From Streptomyces sp. NBC_01116 (GTDB lineage Bacteria > Actinomycetota > Actinomycetes > Streptomycetales > Streptomycetaceae), in NCBI RefSeq assembly GCF_041435495.1, contig NZ_CP108644.1, positions 1 through 64,000 on the forward strand: a stretch of 64,000 nt of DNA, given 5' to 3'. Shown piece after piece: positions 1-9,600 of this stretch (position 1 is the first letter of the stretch; the number at the start of each line of letters is the position of its first letter). The translations under genes and the position numbers were made by a program. The notes below the pieces were generated by a model. It had not been told where the DNA came from. It made no database searches and saw nothing but the letters and a program-made list of their open reading frames with translations.

Positions 1-1184
1 CGTCCGAGGTCGTATTTGTTGAGGGGGTCGGCGGTGACGTATTCGTAGGCGTTGGCGTTGCCTCCGTATACGGGGTCGATGCTGAGGAAGCGTCCGGTGG
101 TGGGGTTGTAGAGGCGGACGCCCATGAGTGTGAGGTTGTTGGGTGTTTCGGTGGAGCGTTGTTTGGCGCCGAGCCAGTTGTAGCGGGTGGGGGTTTGGCC
201 GGTGCGGGGGTTTCCGTATTCGTCGCTGTCGAGTGCGACGGGGGGGTTGTTGATGTCCAGCGGGAGTTGCAGGGCGATGTCGCCGTGGATGGTTGTGAGG
301 TGGAGGACGGTGTCGCCGGTTTTGGTGGTGGTGGCGGCGAGGTCTCCGGAGGTGGATTCGATGTTGCGGGTGAGGGTGCCGGTGGTGTCCTCGGTGATCC
401 AGCGGGGGCTGTCGCTGTCGCTGTCGTAGTGGTTGGTCTTGGCTCCGGTCTGGGTCCAGGTGGTGCCGGTGGCGGTTTCGGTCGTCCAGGAGCGGAAGCG
501 CAGTGCGGCGTCGAGCTGCCAGGTCTGGCGTTCGGTGCTGGTGGTGACCTGGTGGGCGAGGTCGTTGGCGTAGTAGCCGACGGTGCTGCCGGGCAGTGCG
601 GTGGTACGGCCGAGGTTGTCGTAGGTGTAGCCGGTGTCGACGAGCCGGTCGGCGCTGTCGTAGGTGTGGGTGGTGGTGGTGCCGCCGGTGGTGGGGCAGG
701 CCTCGGTGGGCTCGCCGGTGGCGGTGGTCAGGCCGGTGCGGTTGGTGCGTTTGTCGAAGGTGTAGGTGCGGCGGGTGCAGGTCTCGCCGGCGGTGTCGTG
801 GACGTTGGTGAGGCGGCCGGCCTTGTCGTACTTGTAGTTCTGGGCGGACCAGCCCTGGTGGCTGGTGACCTGGCCGTGGGCGGACTCGGTGACGGTGTCG
901 GTGTAGAGGCTCGTGCCGTCACTGTCGCGGGTGTAGGCCCGTGAGACAGCGGCTCCGGTCGGGTCCTCGGTGGCGGTCATGGTGTATCCGCCGGGCAGTT
1001 TCTCTGTGGCCAGGGATCCGTCGGCGTCGTAGGACGGGACGAAGTCACCGGCGACGGAGTCGCTGATCTTGGTGGTCAGGCCGCGGGGCTCGAGGTTGTG
1101 GTTGTAGGTGTAGGTGGTGGTCGAGGGGACCGTGTCGGACAGCTTGACGGGCCGGTCGAGCAGGTCGTACTCGGTCGTGGTCTT
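1..1184 (-). CDS. Rhs/YD-repeat protein, left copy, C-terminal part (cut by window edge)
   Basis: This is the 3' continuation of the left Rhs gene in the frame used after the frameshift near 1187. It encodes YD repeats and the Rhs core closing motif (RLYNPTTGRFLSIDP, read from about 120 down to 75). The reading frame is still open at position 1. The final hinge reads YDLG where the right copy has YDLDG, so the two genes may differ from this point onward, as expected if this copy carries a different toxin tip. The tip itself lies outside the window. Confidence 0.75.
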
Positions 1185-4100
1185 ACCCCGTCGGCGTCGG
1201 TGTAGGTCGCCTGGCGGCCGAGCTTGTCGTAGGTCTTGGTGATGGTGCCCGCGGTCGGGGAGGTGATCTTGGTGATCTGGCCGGTGACCGTGTCGTACTC
1301 GTTGGTCGTCTCGGGGACGGCCTGGCCCAGGCCGCCGGTGACGGTGGTCTTCAGCGGGCGGGCGGCCGAGTCGTGGGTTGTGGTGGTCGTGCGGGTGGTG
1401 CCGTTGGCGGTGTCGGTGGCCTGGGTGACCTGGCCGAAGTACCCGTACTCGGTCGTCGTGTCGGGGAGATTGGCGGGCTGGCTGCCGCCGCCGGTGATGG
1501 CGCCTGCGGGACCGGTCCAGCAGGGCTGGTCGGCCCACTCGGGGCGGCCCTTGCACCATCCGGTGCCGTCCGCTGCCCAGTACTCGGTGATCCGGGTGGC
1601 GGCGTCGCTTCCGGTGCTGCCGGGCAGCCCCTGGGAGATGACACGGCCCTGGGCGTCGTAGCCGGTGGAGGTTCCCAGGTTCAGGCCTCCGGCGTCCTGG
1701 AGGGACAGCACGGGCAGGCCCTTCACCCAGTCGTACTGCGTCTGGGTGACGCGCTTCTCACCCATGAGGGAGTAGTGGTCCCGCACCCGGGCGCCGGTGA
1801 TTTCCAGGGTGACCTGGTCCTTGACCGTCGCAGTTCCGTTGGTGGGGCGGCCCTCGTCGTATTCCTTGACCGTCCAGGAACGGGCCGGAACCGAGGTGCC
1901 GGCCGGAACGACCGTGGTGGTGCCGTCCTTGAGGTCCTCGGCCAGGTCCACACGGTGCAGCGGCCCGAACTCCTCCAGCTCGCGGGTACCTGTCTCGTTG
2001 TAGAGCGAGGTGGTCGACAGCACCTGAGCACGCTCGGACGAGGACTGGGCGATGATGCCCAGGTCGGTGAGGGTCTCCTTGTGCGCGTCGGTGGCGCCGA
2101 GCGCGAGTTCCCGGTTCCCGGCCGTCAGCTCACGGACGGTGTTGCCGAACCGGTCGTACTCGGTCGTGGTGATGTTCGCACCCGGGCTGAGGCTGTTGAC
2201 CTGACGGCCGGAGACGTTCAGGTAGTTCACTGCGGCCCGCGCGTAGTTGCCGGGCGCCAGGTCCTCACCGGAGTTCGAGGTGGGAACGACGTCGGCGGGA
2301 AAGACGGCGGTGGCGTCGGTCGGGGCGTCGAACTGCCCCCACGCGGCCACGTTGCCGGCGCCCATCGCCACCGGAGCCTTGGCCCCGGTCAGCGGCACGC
2401 CGTAGACGACGGTGCTGACAGCGGTGCCTTCAGTCTGGTCGAGCGTGCCCTGCTTGAGTCCGGCACGTGAGACGTTCAGCAGCATGCCGTCGTTGGGGAC
2501 CGAACCGCTGCCGGCGTTGCCGTAGTCGAAGGAGTAGGGCAGCTGCCCGTCCGATTCGGTCCATGTCACCCGGTCGCCCCAGTAGGCGTACTGGGTCTGG
2601 GCCTGCCGGCCTACCCGCGGGTCCCAGGACTGGCGCAGGGCGCCGGTGGAGTCGTAGCGGTAGCCCGCCACCGCGGTCGCCGTCGCGGCGGCGGCGCCGG
2701 GCGCGGTCGCCCACAGCTTGATCTGCTTGACCTGTCCGGTGAAGTCACCGAACTGGGCGTCCGAGCCGGTGCCCGTCGCCGTGGTGGCGGTGGCGTACTC
2801 GAACTCCAGCACCCGGCAGCCCTTGGTCGCCGGAGCGGTCTCGCAGGCCGCAGTCGTGACCGCGGAGGTCGGGGCGATGACCCGCTTGGGCCGCGCGAGC
2901 TTCTTGCCCGCCACGGTCACCGTCTCAGAGACGATCTTCGTGGTGGAATGCGTCAGCCCGTCCACCAGCGTGCTGGAAACCTGCCACGTCGTCGCGGCCG
3001 GATCGGGCTTGGTGAACGTGGTCACCGAGCCTTCGGTGTCCGACAGGGTGAACGTGGTGCCTACCGTGCCCTTGAGCGTCAGGCTTTCCAGCCCCGGCTC
3101 CGATACCCAGCCGGTCTTGGCGGCGTTGGCGGTGAAGTGGAGCGCGTCGCCCTCGAGCATCACCACGTCGACCGCGGTGTCGGAGACCCTGCGGACGTGG
3201 GAGTACTCGGACTCGCTGAGCTCGGCGACCGTGCCAGCCACCCAGTGCTTGCCGAAGATCGGGGCCTGGCCCTCCTGCTTGGCCGCCTTGTCCGGCACCC
3301 GCGAGGACGCCGTACGCGTGACCGACATCTCGAAGGCGGAGGCGTCCGTCTCGGAGAGGGTGTAGTCACCGGTCAGCAGGTTCAGAGAGCCGGGTCCGAC
3401 CTCGGTCGTGGCCGCACCGTCGGCGTTGCGGTCCACCACCAGGTTCAGGGCGGGAGACGCGCTGGCCGCCGAGTTGGGGCCGGTGAAGTCGGCCTTCAGC
3501 TGGATGCTGCCGTCAGGGTTGACGGTGTCGGTGGTGTTCCACACCAGCGGAGCGTTCTTCCCGTTGACCAGCGGAACCGGCCAGGCCGTCAGCGCGGTGC
3601 CTCCGGAGGTGACGTCACCTGCGGGGATCTTCACCCACGGGTCGGCCTCCGAGCGGCGCCAGGAGAAGGACACCTGGTTGTATTTGCCCGCTTCGGCCTC
3701 GGCCACCAGCGGCAGACGCCGCGCGGTGCGTTCTCCCTCCGAGGGCTGGGAGAACCCGCCCGAACCGGCGTGGAAGATGTACTCGCGGGCCTCGGACTTG
3801 TTGTCCGCCTTGTCGGCCGACCGCACCTGCAGGGTGTGGGTGCCGTTACGGGGCGGGGTCACGCTGATCGCCTTCGCCGCGGACGAGCCGCCGGTGACGA
3901 CCTTCGTCCAGGTCACCCCGTCCAGCGACCACTCCAGCCAGTTGTGATCAGCGGCCGGCGGCGTCACCGTGAACGTGCCCGGCTGGCCCGCGCCCTTGAC
4001 CCACTGCCCGGAGGGGTAGTCGGTGGAGGTGATCTGCGTCGGCGCCGACGGTGCGGAGGTATCGACCGTGAACGTCTTCCACGCCGACCAGCCGGTGTTG

Positions 4101-5905
4101 TAGTGCGCCCCGTCGTAGGGGCTGGTGCGGAACTTGTAGGTCTTCCCGTTGACCAGCACGCCGGCGGGGACCGTCACGGACGCGGCCTGGCCCGATGCCA
4201 CGTACTTCGAGACGATCGGACTGCCGACCTGCGTGTTGGTGACGTTGTCGTAGACCTGGAAGGTCCCGTTGACCTTGTCACCGTTCGCGTCGACGAACGT
4301 GTCCCGCAGCGTCGGTGTGAGGGTGTTCACGACGTAGTTGCCGGCGTAGGAGAAGAACGGAGGACCGGCCTCCTGCTTGGTACCCGTGCGCGGCCGGTGG
4401 TTGTAGGTCACCGACAGCTTCGGCGGGTTCTTCGCCGCGTTGGCGGAGTTCACCCGCTTCCACTGGGCCGTCACCGTCTCGCTGGTGGCCCGCAGACCCG
4501 TGTGCCCGCGGGTCGCCTTGGCACTGGCCCACTCCTGCGCCAGCGCCGTCACATCGGCGTTGATCCAGCCGTCCGTGACCGAGCCGCAGGCAGGGTTGCC
4601 CTTTGTCTCAGTGGAGGTGGCCTTCTTCGCCGTCCAGGCCGGCTGCGCGGTCCAGCGCGACGAGGTGGCCGGAGCCCCGGTGGACCACACCTCCCACGGA
4701 TACGCCTTGCAGTCGGTGTTCGCAGAGTGGAAGTTCCACAGGCTCAGCTTCGCGCTGGAGACCAGCGAGTCCGCGATCGGCGCCGTGTTCCAGGTGATGA
4801 AGGAACGGGCCGTCCGGGGTGTCCCGTTCGCGTTCGTCGTGCCCGGGTTGCCGAGGTCGAGCTCGGTATCGGTGGACAGATCGGTCGTCTCACCCTGCTG
4901 CACATAGGTGTCGAACAGGTTCCCCAGCGCCGAGGTCGAAGGATCGACCGTGACCGGGTACTGCGTCTTCGGGTCCGCCAGGAACTCGGCGTCTGGCGTG
5001 ACCACCAGGTCCACACCGCCCGGCGACTTCACGACCTTCATCGCGACGGGAGAACGCCGGGTGTGCTCGCCGGAGGCCTTGTCGACGCTCGCGTCCCACA
5101 TCACCGGCGCCGGCATCACGGCCGTCTTCTTCGACTTCTTGTCCGTGAAGAGGACGCTGCCGTCCTTCTGCTGCTTGACCTTCAGACCCTTGGTCCTCAG
5201 CGGAAGCGTGTAGGAGAAACCCGCGGCAGGCGGGTTCTTCAGCTCGACAAACTGCTCGAACCCGGTACGGGTTGCCTCGACAATCACGTCGGCACCGGGC
5301 ACCGCGTTGACATACGTGGCACGCGTCCCGTCAAGCTCGGGCGCCGGCAGACCGCCTCGCCACTGCAGCGTGATCTGCCCGTCACCCTCGCCCAGGGTCA
5401 CCAGGTCAGTAGCGGGCGCCGCCTGAGAAGCCTTCAGCGACGAAGCTCTCTTCCCAGTCTTCCCTGACAGCCGCAGCCCTTCCGGATGAGCATGCGGGGC
5501 GACCGACCCGTCGGGCAATGCCTCCAGATCCACATTCACATCGCGCCACTGATCGGAATCATCCCTGAACCGGACAGGGCCAGCCGCGATCTCCGTCGTG
5601 AGGGAACCGTCCTTATTCACCCACGTCGTGGAGGAATCGGTCCTCTCCGACAGAGCTTCCACCCGTTTGCCCGACAAGCGGGCAAGGACACGGGCCGACG
5701 AAAGATCCCCTGCCTCCGTCGCGTACTTCCGCGATTCCTTGTCCGCAGGCTGGGCACTCTGCCCGGCAGGACCGGCAATCGCCGTCTCCGCCCCCTGCAG
5801 CACCGTAACCGCCATGGTCAGCGCGATGGACGTGGCAACCCCACGCTTCCACGCACCAGGCGCAGGCCGGGCAACACGGTGCCAGGCCGTAAACCGTTGA
5901 TTCAT
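1076..5905 (-). CDS. secreted Rhs/YD-repeat protein, left copy, N-terminal and core part
   Basis: This is the mirror copy of the gene at 6621. The start is the ATG at 5905 (MNQRFTAWHR), which matches the other copy; an upstream in-frame ATG at 5995 is less likely. An N-terminal signal peptide is visible: basic KRG, a hydrophobic stretch, then cleavage near AETAIA. A long beta-rich region follows, and YD motifs fill the last third. The frame breaks at about 1187, where the sequence reads GACGGGGTAAGACC, and ends in an out-of-frame tail at 1076. Adding one base restores the downstream KTTTEYD frame. The family comprises exported polymorphic-toxin carriers; that role is inferred here. Confidence 0.8.
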   Translation of the reverse strand: MNQRFTAWHRVARPAPGAWKRGVATSIALTMAVTVLQGAETAIAGPAGQSAQPADKESRKYATEAGDLSSARVLARLSGKRVEALSERTDSSTTWVNKDGSLTTEIAAGPVRFRDDSDQWRDVNVDLEALPDGSVAPHAHPEGLRLSGKTGKRASSLKASQAAPATDLVTLGEGDGQITLQWRGGLPAPELDGTRATYVNAVPGADVIVEATRTGFEQFVELKNPPAAGFSYTLPLRTKGLKVKQQKDGSVLFTDKKSKKTAVMPAPVMWDASVDKASGEHTRRSPVAMKVVKSPGGVDLVVTPDAEFLADPKTQYPVTVDPSTSALGNLFDTYVQQGETTDLSTDTELDLGNPGTTNANGTPRTARSFITWNTAPIADSLVSSAKLSLWNFHSANTDCKAYPWEVWSTGAPATSSRWTAQPAWTAKKATSTETKGNPACGSVTDGWINADVTALAQEWASAKATRGHTGLRATSETVTAQWKRVNSANAAKNPPKLSVTYNHRPRTGTKQEAGPPFFSYAGNYVVNTLTPTLRDTFVDANGDKVNGTFQVYDNVTNTQVGSPIVSKYVASGQAASVTVPAGVLVNGKTYKFRTSPYDGAHYNTGWSAWKTFTVDTSAPSAPTQITSTDYPSGQWVKGAGQPGTFTVTPPAADHNWLEWSLDGVTWTKVVTGGSSAAKAISVTPPRNGTHTLQVRSADKADNKSEAREYIFHAGSGGFSQPSEGERTARRLPLVAEAEAGKYNQVSFSWRRSEADPWVKIPAGDVTSGGTALTAWPVPLVNGKNAPLVWNTTDTVNPDGSIQLKADFTGPNSAASASPALNLVVDRNADGAATTEVGPGSLNLLTGDYTLSETDASAFEMSVTRTASSRVPDKAAKQEGQAPIFGKHWVAGTVAELSESEYSHVRRVSDTAVDVVMLEGDALHFTANAAKTGWVSEPGLESLTLKGTVGTTFTLSDTEGSVTTFTKPDPAATTWQVSSTLVDGLTHSTTKIVSETVTVAGKKLARPKRVIAPTSAVTTAACETAPATKGCRVLEFEYATATTATGTGSDAQFGDFTGQVKQIKLWATAPGAAAATATAVAGYRYDSTGALRQSWDPRVGRQAQTQYAYWGDRVTWTESDGQLPYSFDYGNAGSGSVPNDGMLLNVSRAGLKQGTLDQTEGTAVSTVVYGVPLTGAKAPVAMGAGNVAAWGQFDAPTDATAVFPADVVPTSNSGEDLAPGNYARAAVNYLNVSGRQVNSLSPGANITTTEYDRFGNTVRELTAGNRELALGATDAHKETLTDLGIIAQSSSERAQVLSTTSLYNETGTRELEEFGPLHRVDLAEDLKDGTTTVVPAGTSVPARSWTVKEYDEGRPTNGTATVKDQVTLEITGARVRDHYSLMGEKRVTQTQYDWVKGLPVLSLQDAGGLNLGTSTGYDAQGRVISQGLPGSTGSDAATRITEYWAADGTGWCKGRPEWADQPCWTGPAGAITGGGSQPANLPDTTTEYGYFGQVTQATDTANGTTRTTTTTHDSAARPLKTTVTGGLGQAVPETTNEYDTVTGQITKITSPTAGTITKTYDKLGRQATYTDADGVRPRPSTTCSTGPSSCPTRSPRPPPTPTTTTSSPAA

Positions 5906-5927
5906 CGAGAGAAACCCCCCAAGAAAA

Positions 5928-5943
5928 GCTGCCTTTTGGCAGC
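5928..5943 (-). terminator. leader stem-loop before left Rhs gene (attenuator-like)
   Basis: GCTGCC-TTTT-GGCAGC forms a 6-bp stem with a 4-nt loop. On the coding (minus) strand a U-rich tract follows, then a G-rich ribosome-binding tract, then the ATG at 5905. Its mirror image precedes the right copy. The position suggests attenuation of the Rhs message, but this is inferred from shape only. Confidence 0.4.
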
Positions 5944-6215
5944 AAGGGAAACTAACCAACGTCAAAAGATGGCAAAGAGGGCTAACTGACCACAAAGGAG
6001 ATCTTCACACAACGGTCACGAAAAACTTGTCTGGAAACAGCTCCACTCACAGGGAACTCTGAAACCAGACAACAAGCACGAAACGAACCTCCCCAAGCGG
6101 CACCCCCACCTCAACAAAACCCCACGAGGTAGCTCGCAGGATCTGGCCGTGCCGCGCGAAGCGACGCGTCACGCGGAGTCCCCTCCCGCACGCGGCCGGA
6201 CGCGGATGCCTTGCA

Positions 6216-6311
6216 AACCGAAGCGTCCCGCCTACAACTGAGGGGCATCAACTTCCTTCACTCGAGTGAAGGAAGTTGATGCCCCTCAGTTGTAGGCGGG
6301 ACGCTTCGGTT
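6216..6311. repeat. 96-nt perfect palindrome at the axis of the giant inverted repeat
   Basis: The two 48-nt arms meet at CTCGAG with no loop. The inner 44 nt (GGGGCATCAACTTCC... and its mirror) could extrude as a cruciform. The palindrome sits between the two divergent Rhs promoters, about 310 bp from each start codon. It could be the founding short palindrome that seeded the inverted duplication or a shared regulatory site; the sequence does not decide. Confidence 0.9.
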
Positions 6312-6582
6312 CGCAAGGCATCCGCGTCCTGCCGTGTGCGGGAGGGGACGCGCGTGACGGTCGCGGCTTGAGGCAAGGCCAGAGCCTGCGAGCTACCTCG
6401 TGGGGTTTTGTTGAGGTGGGGGTGCCGCTTGGGGAGGTTCGTTTCGTGCTTGTTGTCTGGTTTCAGAGTTCCCTGTGAGTGGAGCTGTTTCCAGACAAGT
6501 TTTTCGTGACCGTTGTGTGAAGATCTCCTTTGTGGTCAGTTAGCCCTCTTTGCCATCTTTTGACGTTGGTTAGTTTCCCCTT

Positions 6583-6598
6583 GCTGCCAAAAGGCAGC
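6583..6598 (+). terminator. leader stem-loop before right Rhs gene (attenuator-like)
   Basis: GCTGCC-AAAA-GGCAGC is followed by TTTTCTT and then GGGGGG, with the ATG 22 nt downstream of the stem. It resembles a small intrinsic terminator in the 5' leader. It is the mirror of the element at 5928-5943, so it is conserved in both copies. Confidence 0.4.
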
Positions 6599-6620
6599 TT
6601 TTCTTGGGGGGTTTCTCTCG

Positions 6621-9600
6621 ATGAATCAACGGTTTACGGCCTGGCACCGTGTTGCCCGGCCTGCGCCTGGTGCGTGGAAGCGTGGGGTTGCCACGTCCAT
6701 CGCGCTGACCATGGCGGTTACGGTGCTGCAGGGGGCGGAGACGGCGATTGCCGGTCCTGCCGGGCAGAGTGCCCAGCCTGCGGACAAGGAATCGCGGAAG
6801 TACGCGACGGAGGCAGGGGATCTTTCGTCGGCCCGTGTCCTTGCCCGCTTGTCGGGCAAACGGGTGGAAGCTCTGTCGGAGAGGACCGATTCCTCCACGA
6901 CGTGGGTGAATAAGGACGGTTCCCTCACGACGGAGATCGCGGCTGGCCCTGTCCGGTTCAGGGATGATTCCGATCAGTGGCGCGATGTGAATGTGGATCT
7001 GGAGGCATTGCCCGACGGGTCGGTCGCCCCGCATGCTCATCCGGAAGGGCTGCGGCTGTCAGGGAAGACTGGGAAGAGAGCTTCGTCGCTGAAGGCTTCT
7101 CAGGCGGCGCCCGCTACTGACCTGGTGACCCTGGGCGAGGGTGACGGGCAGATCACGCTGCAGTGGCGAGGCGGTCTGCCGGCGCCCGAGCTTGACGGGA
7201 CGCGTGCCACGTATGTCAACGCGGTGCCCGGTGCCGACGTGATTGTCGAGGCAACCCGTACCGGGTTCGAGCAGTTTGTCGAGCTGAAGAACCCGCCTGC
7301 CGCGGGTTTCTCCTACACGCTTCCGCTGAGGACCAAGGGTCTGAAGGTCAAGCAGCAGAAGGACGGCAGCGTCCTCTTCACGGACAAGAAGTCGAAGAAG
7401 ACGGCCGTGATGCCGGCGCCGGTGATGTGGGACGCGAGCGTCGACAAGGCCTCCGGCGAGCACACCCGGCGTTCTCCCGTCGCGATGAAGGTCGTGAAGT
7501 CGCCGGGCGGTGTGGACCTGGTGGTCACGCCAGACGCCGAGTTCCTGGCGGACCCGAAGACGCAGTACCCGGTCACGGTCGATCCTTCGACCTCGGCGCT
7601 GGGGAACCTGTTCGACACCTATGTGCAGCAGGGTGAGACGACCGATCTGTCCACCGATACCGAGCTCGACCTCGGCAACCCGGGCACGACGAACGCGAAC
7701 GGGACACCCCGGACGGCCCGTTCCTTCATCACCTGGAACACGGCGCCGATCGCGGACTCGCTGGTCTCCAGCGCGAAGCTGAGCCTGTGGAACTTCCACT
7801 CTGCGAACACCGACTGCAAGGCGTATCCGTGGGAGGTGTGGTCCACCGGGGCTCCGGCCACCTCGTCGCGCTGGACCGCGCAGCCGGCCTGGACGGCGAA
7901 GAAGGCCACCTCCACTGAGACAAAGGGCAACCCTGCCTGCGGCTCGGTCACGGACGGCTGGATCAACGCCGATGTGACGGCGCTGGCGCAGGAGTGGGCC
8001 AGTGCCAAGGCGACCCGCGGGCACACGGGTCTGCGGGCCACCAGCGAGACGGTGACGGCCCAGTGGAAGCGGGTGAACTCCGCCAACGCGGCGAAGAACC
8101 CGCCGAAGCTGTCGGTGACCTACAACCACCGGCCGCGCACGGGTACCAAGCAGGAGGCCGGTCCTCCGTTCTTCTCCTACGCCGGCAACTACGTCGTGAA
8201 CACCCTCACACCGACGCTGCGGGACACGTTCGTCGACGCGAACGGTGACAAGGTCAACGGGACCTTCCAGGTCTACGACAACGTCACCAACACGCAGGTC
8301 GGCAGTCCGATCGTCTCGAAGTACGTGGCATCGGGCCAGGCCGCGTCCGTGACGGTCCCCGCCGGCGTGCTGGTCAACGGGAAGACCTACAAGTTCCGCA
8401 CCAGCCCCTACGACGGGGCGCACTACAACACCGGCTGGTCGGCGTGGAAGACGTTCACGGTCGATACCTCCGCACCGTCGGCGCCGACGCAGATCACCTC
8501 CACCGACTACCCCTCCGGGCAGTGGGTCAAGGGCGCGGGCCAGCCGGGCACGTTCACGGTGACGCCGCCGGCCGCTGATCACAACTGGCTGGAGTGGTCG
8601 CTGGACGGGGTGACCTGGACGAAGGTCGTCACCGGCGGCTCGTCCGCGGCGAAGGCGATCAGCGTGACCCCGCCCCGTAACGGCACCCACACCCTGCAGG
8701 TGCGGTCGGCCGACAAGGCGGACAACAAGTCCGAGGCCCGCGAGTACATCTTCCACGCCGGTTCGGGCGGGTTCTCCCAGCCCTCGGAGGGAGAACGCAC
8801 CGCGCGGCGTCTGCCGCTGGTGGCCGAGGCCGAAGCGGGCAAATACAACCAGGTGTCCTTCTCCTGGCGCCGCTCGGAGGCCGACCCGTGGGTGAAGATC
8901 CCCGCAGGTGACGTCACCTCCGGAGGCACCGCGCTGACGGCCTGGCCGGTTCCGCTGGTCAACGGGAAGAACGCTCCGCTGGTGTGGAACACCACCGACA
9001 CCGTCAACCCTGACGGCAGCATCCAGCTGAAGGCCGACTTCACCGGCCCCAACTCGGCGGCCAGCGCGTCTCCCGCCCTGAACCTGGTGGTGGACCGCAA
9101 CGCCGACGGTGCGGCCACGACCGAGGTCGGACCCGGCTCTCTGAACCTGCTGACCGGTGACTACACCCTCTCCGAGACGGACGCCTCCGCCTTCGAGATG
9201 TCGGTCACGCGTACGGCGTCCTCGCGGGTGCCGGACAAGGCGGCCAAGCAGGAGGGCCAGGCCCCGATCTTCGGCAAGCACTGGGTGGCTGGCACGGTCG
9301 CCGAGCTCAGCGAGTCCGAGTACTCCCACGTCCGCAGGGTCTCCGACACCGCGGTCGACGTGGTGATGCTCGAGGGCGACGCGCTCCACTTCACCGCCAA
9401 CGCCGCCAAGACCGGCTGGGTATCGGAGCCGGGGCTGGAAAGCCTGACGCTCAAGGGCACGGTAGGCACCACGTTCACCCTGTCGGACACCGAAGGCTCG
9501 GTGACCACGTTCACCAAGCCCGATCCGGCCGCGACGACGTGGCAGGTTTCCAGCACGCTGGTGGACGGGCTGACGCATTCCACCACGAAGATCGTCTCTG

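Noticed and set aside
159..944. Gly/Val-rich open frame antisense to the left Rhs gene
   Set aside because: It is a shadow of the YD-repeat codons; composition is extreme and there is no start signal.
2948..5467. 839-residue open frame antisense to the left Rhs gene (and its mirror at 7059-9578)
   Set aside because: Long antisense frames are common in high-GC coding DNA; the protein is Arg/Gly/Val-rich with no domain, and the Rhs frame has clear homology features.
6120..6410. Linear-replicon telomere at the palindrome axis
   Set aside because: Coding arms continue on both sides and there is a single large palindrome, not the series of small palindromes of Streptomyces telomeres; nothing shows a DNA end here.
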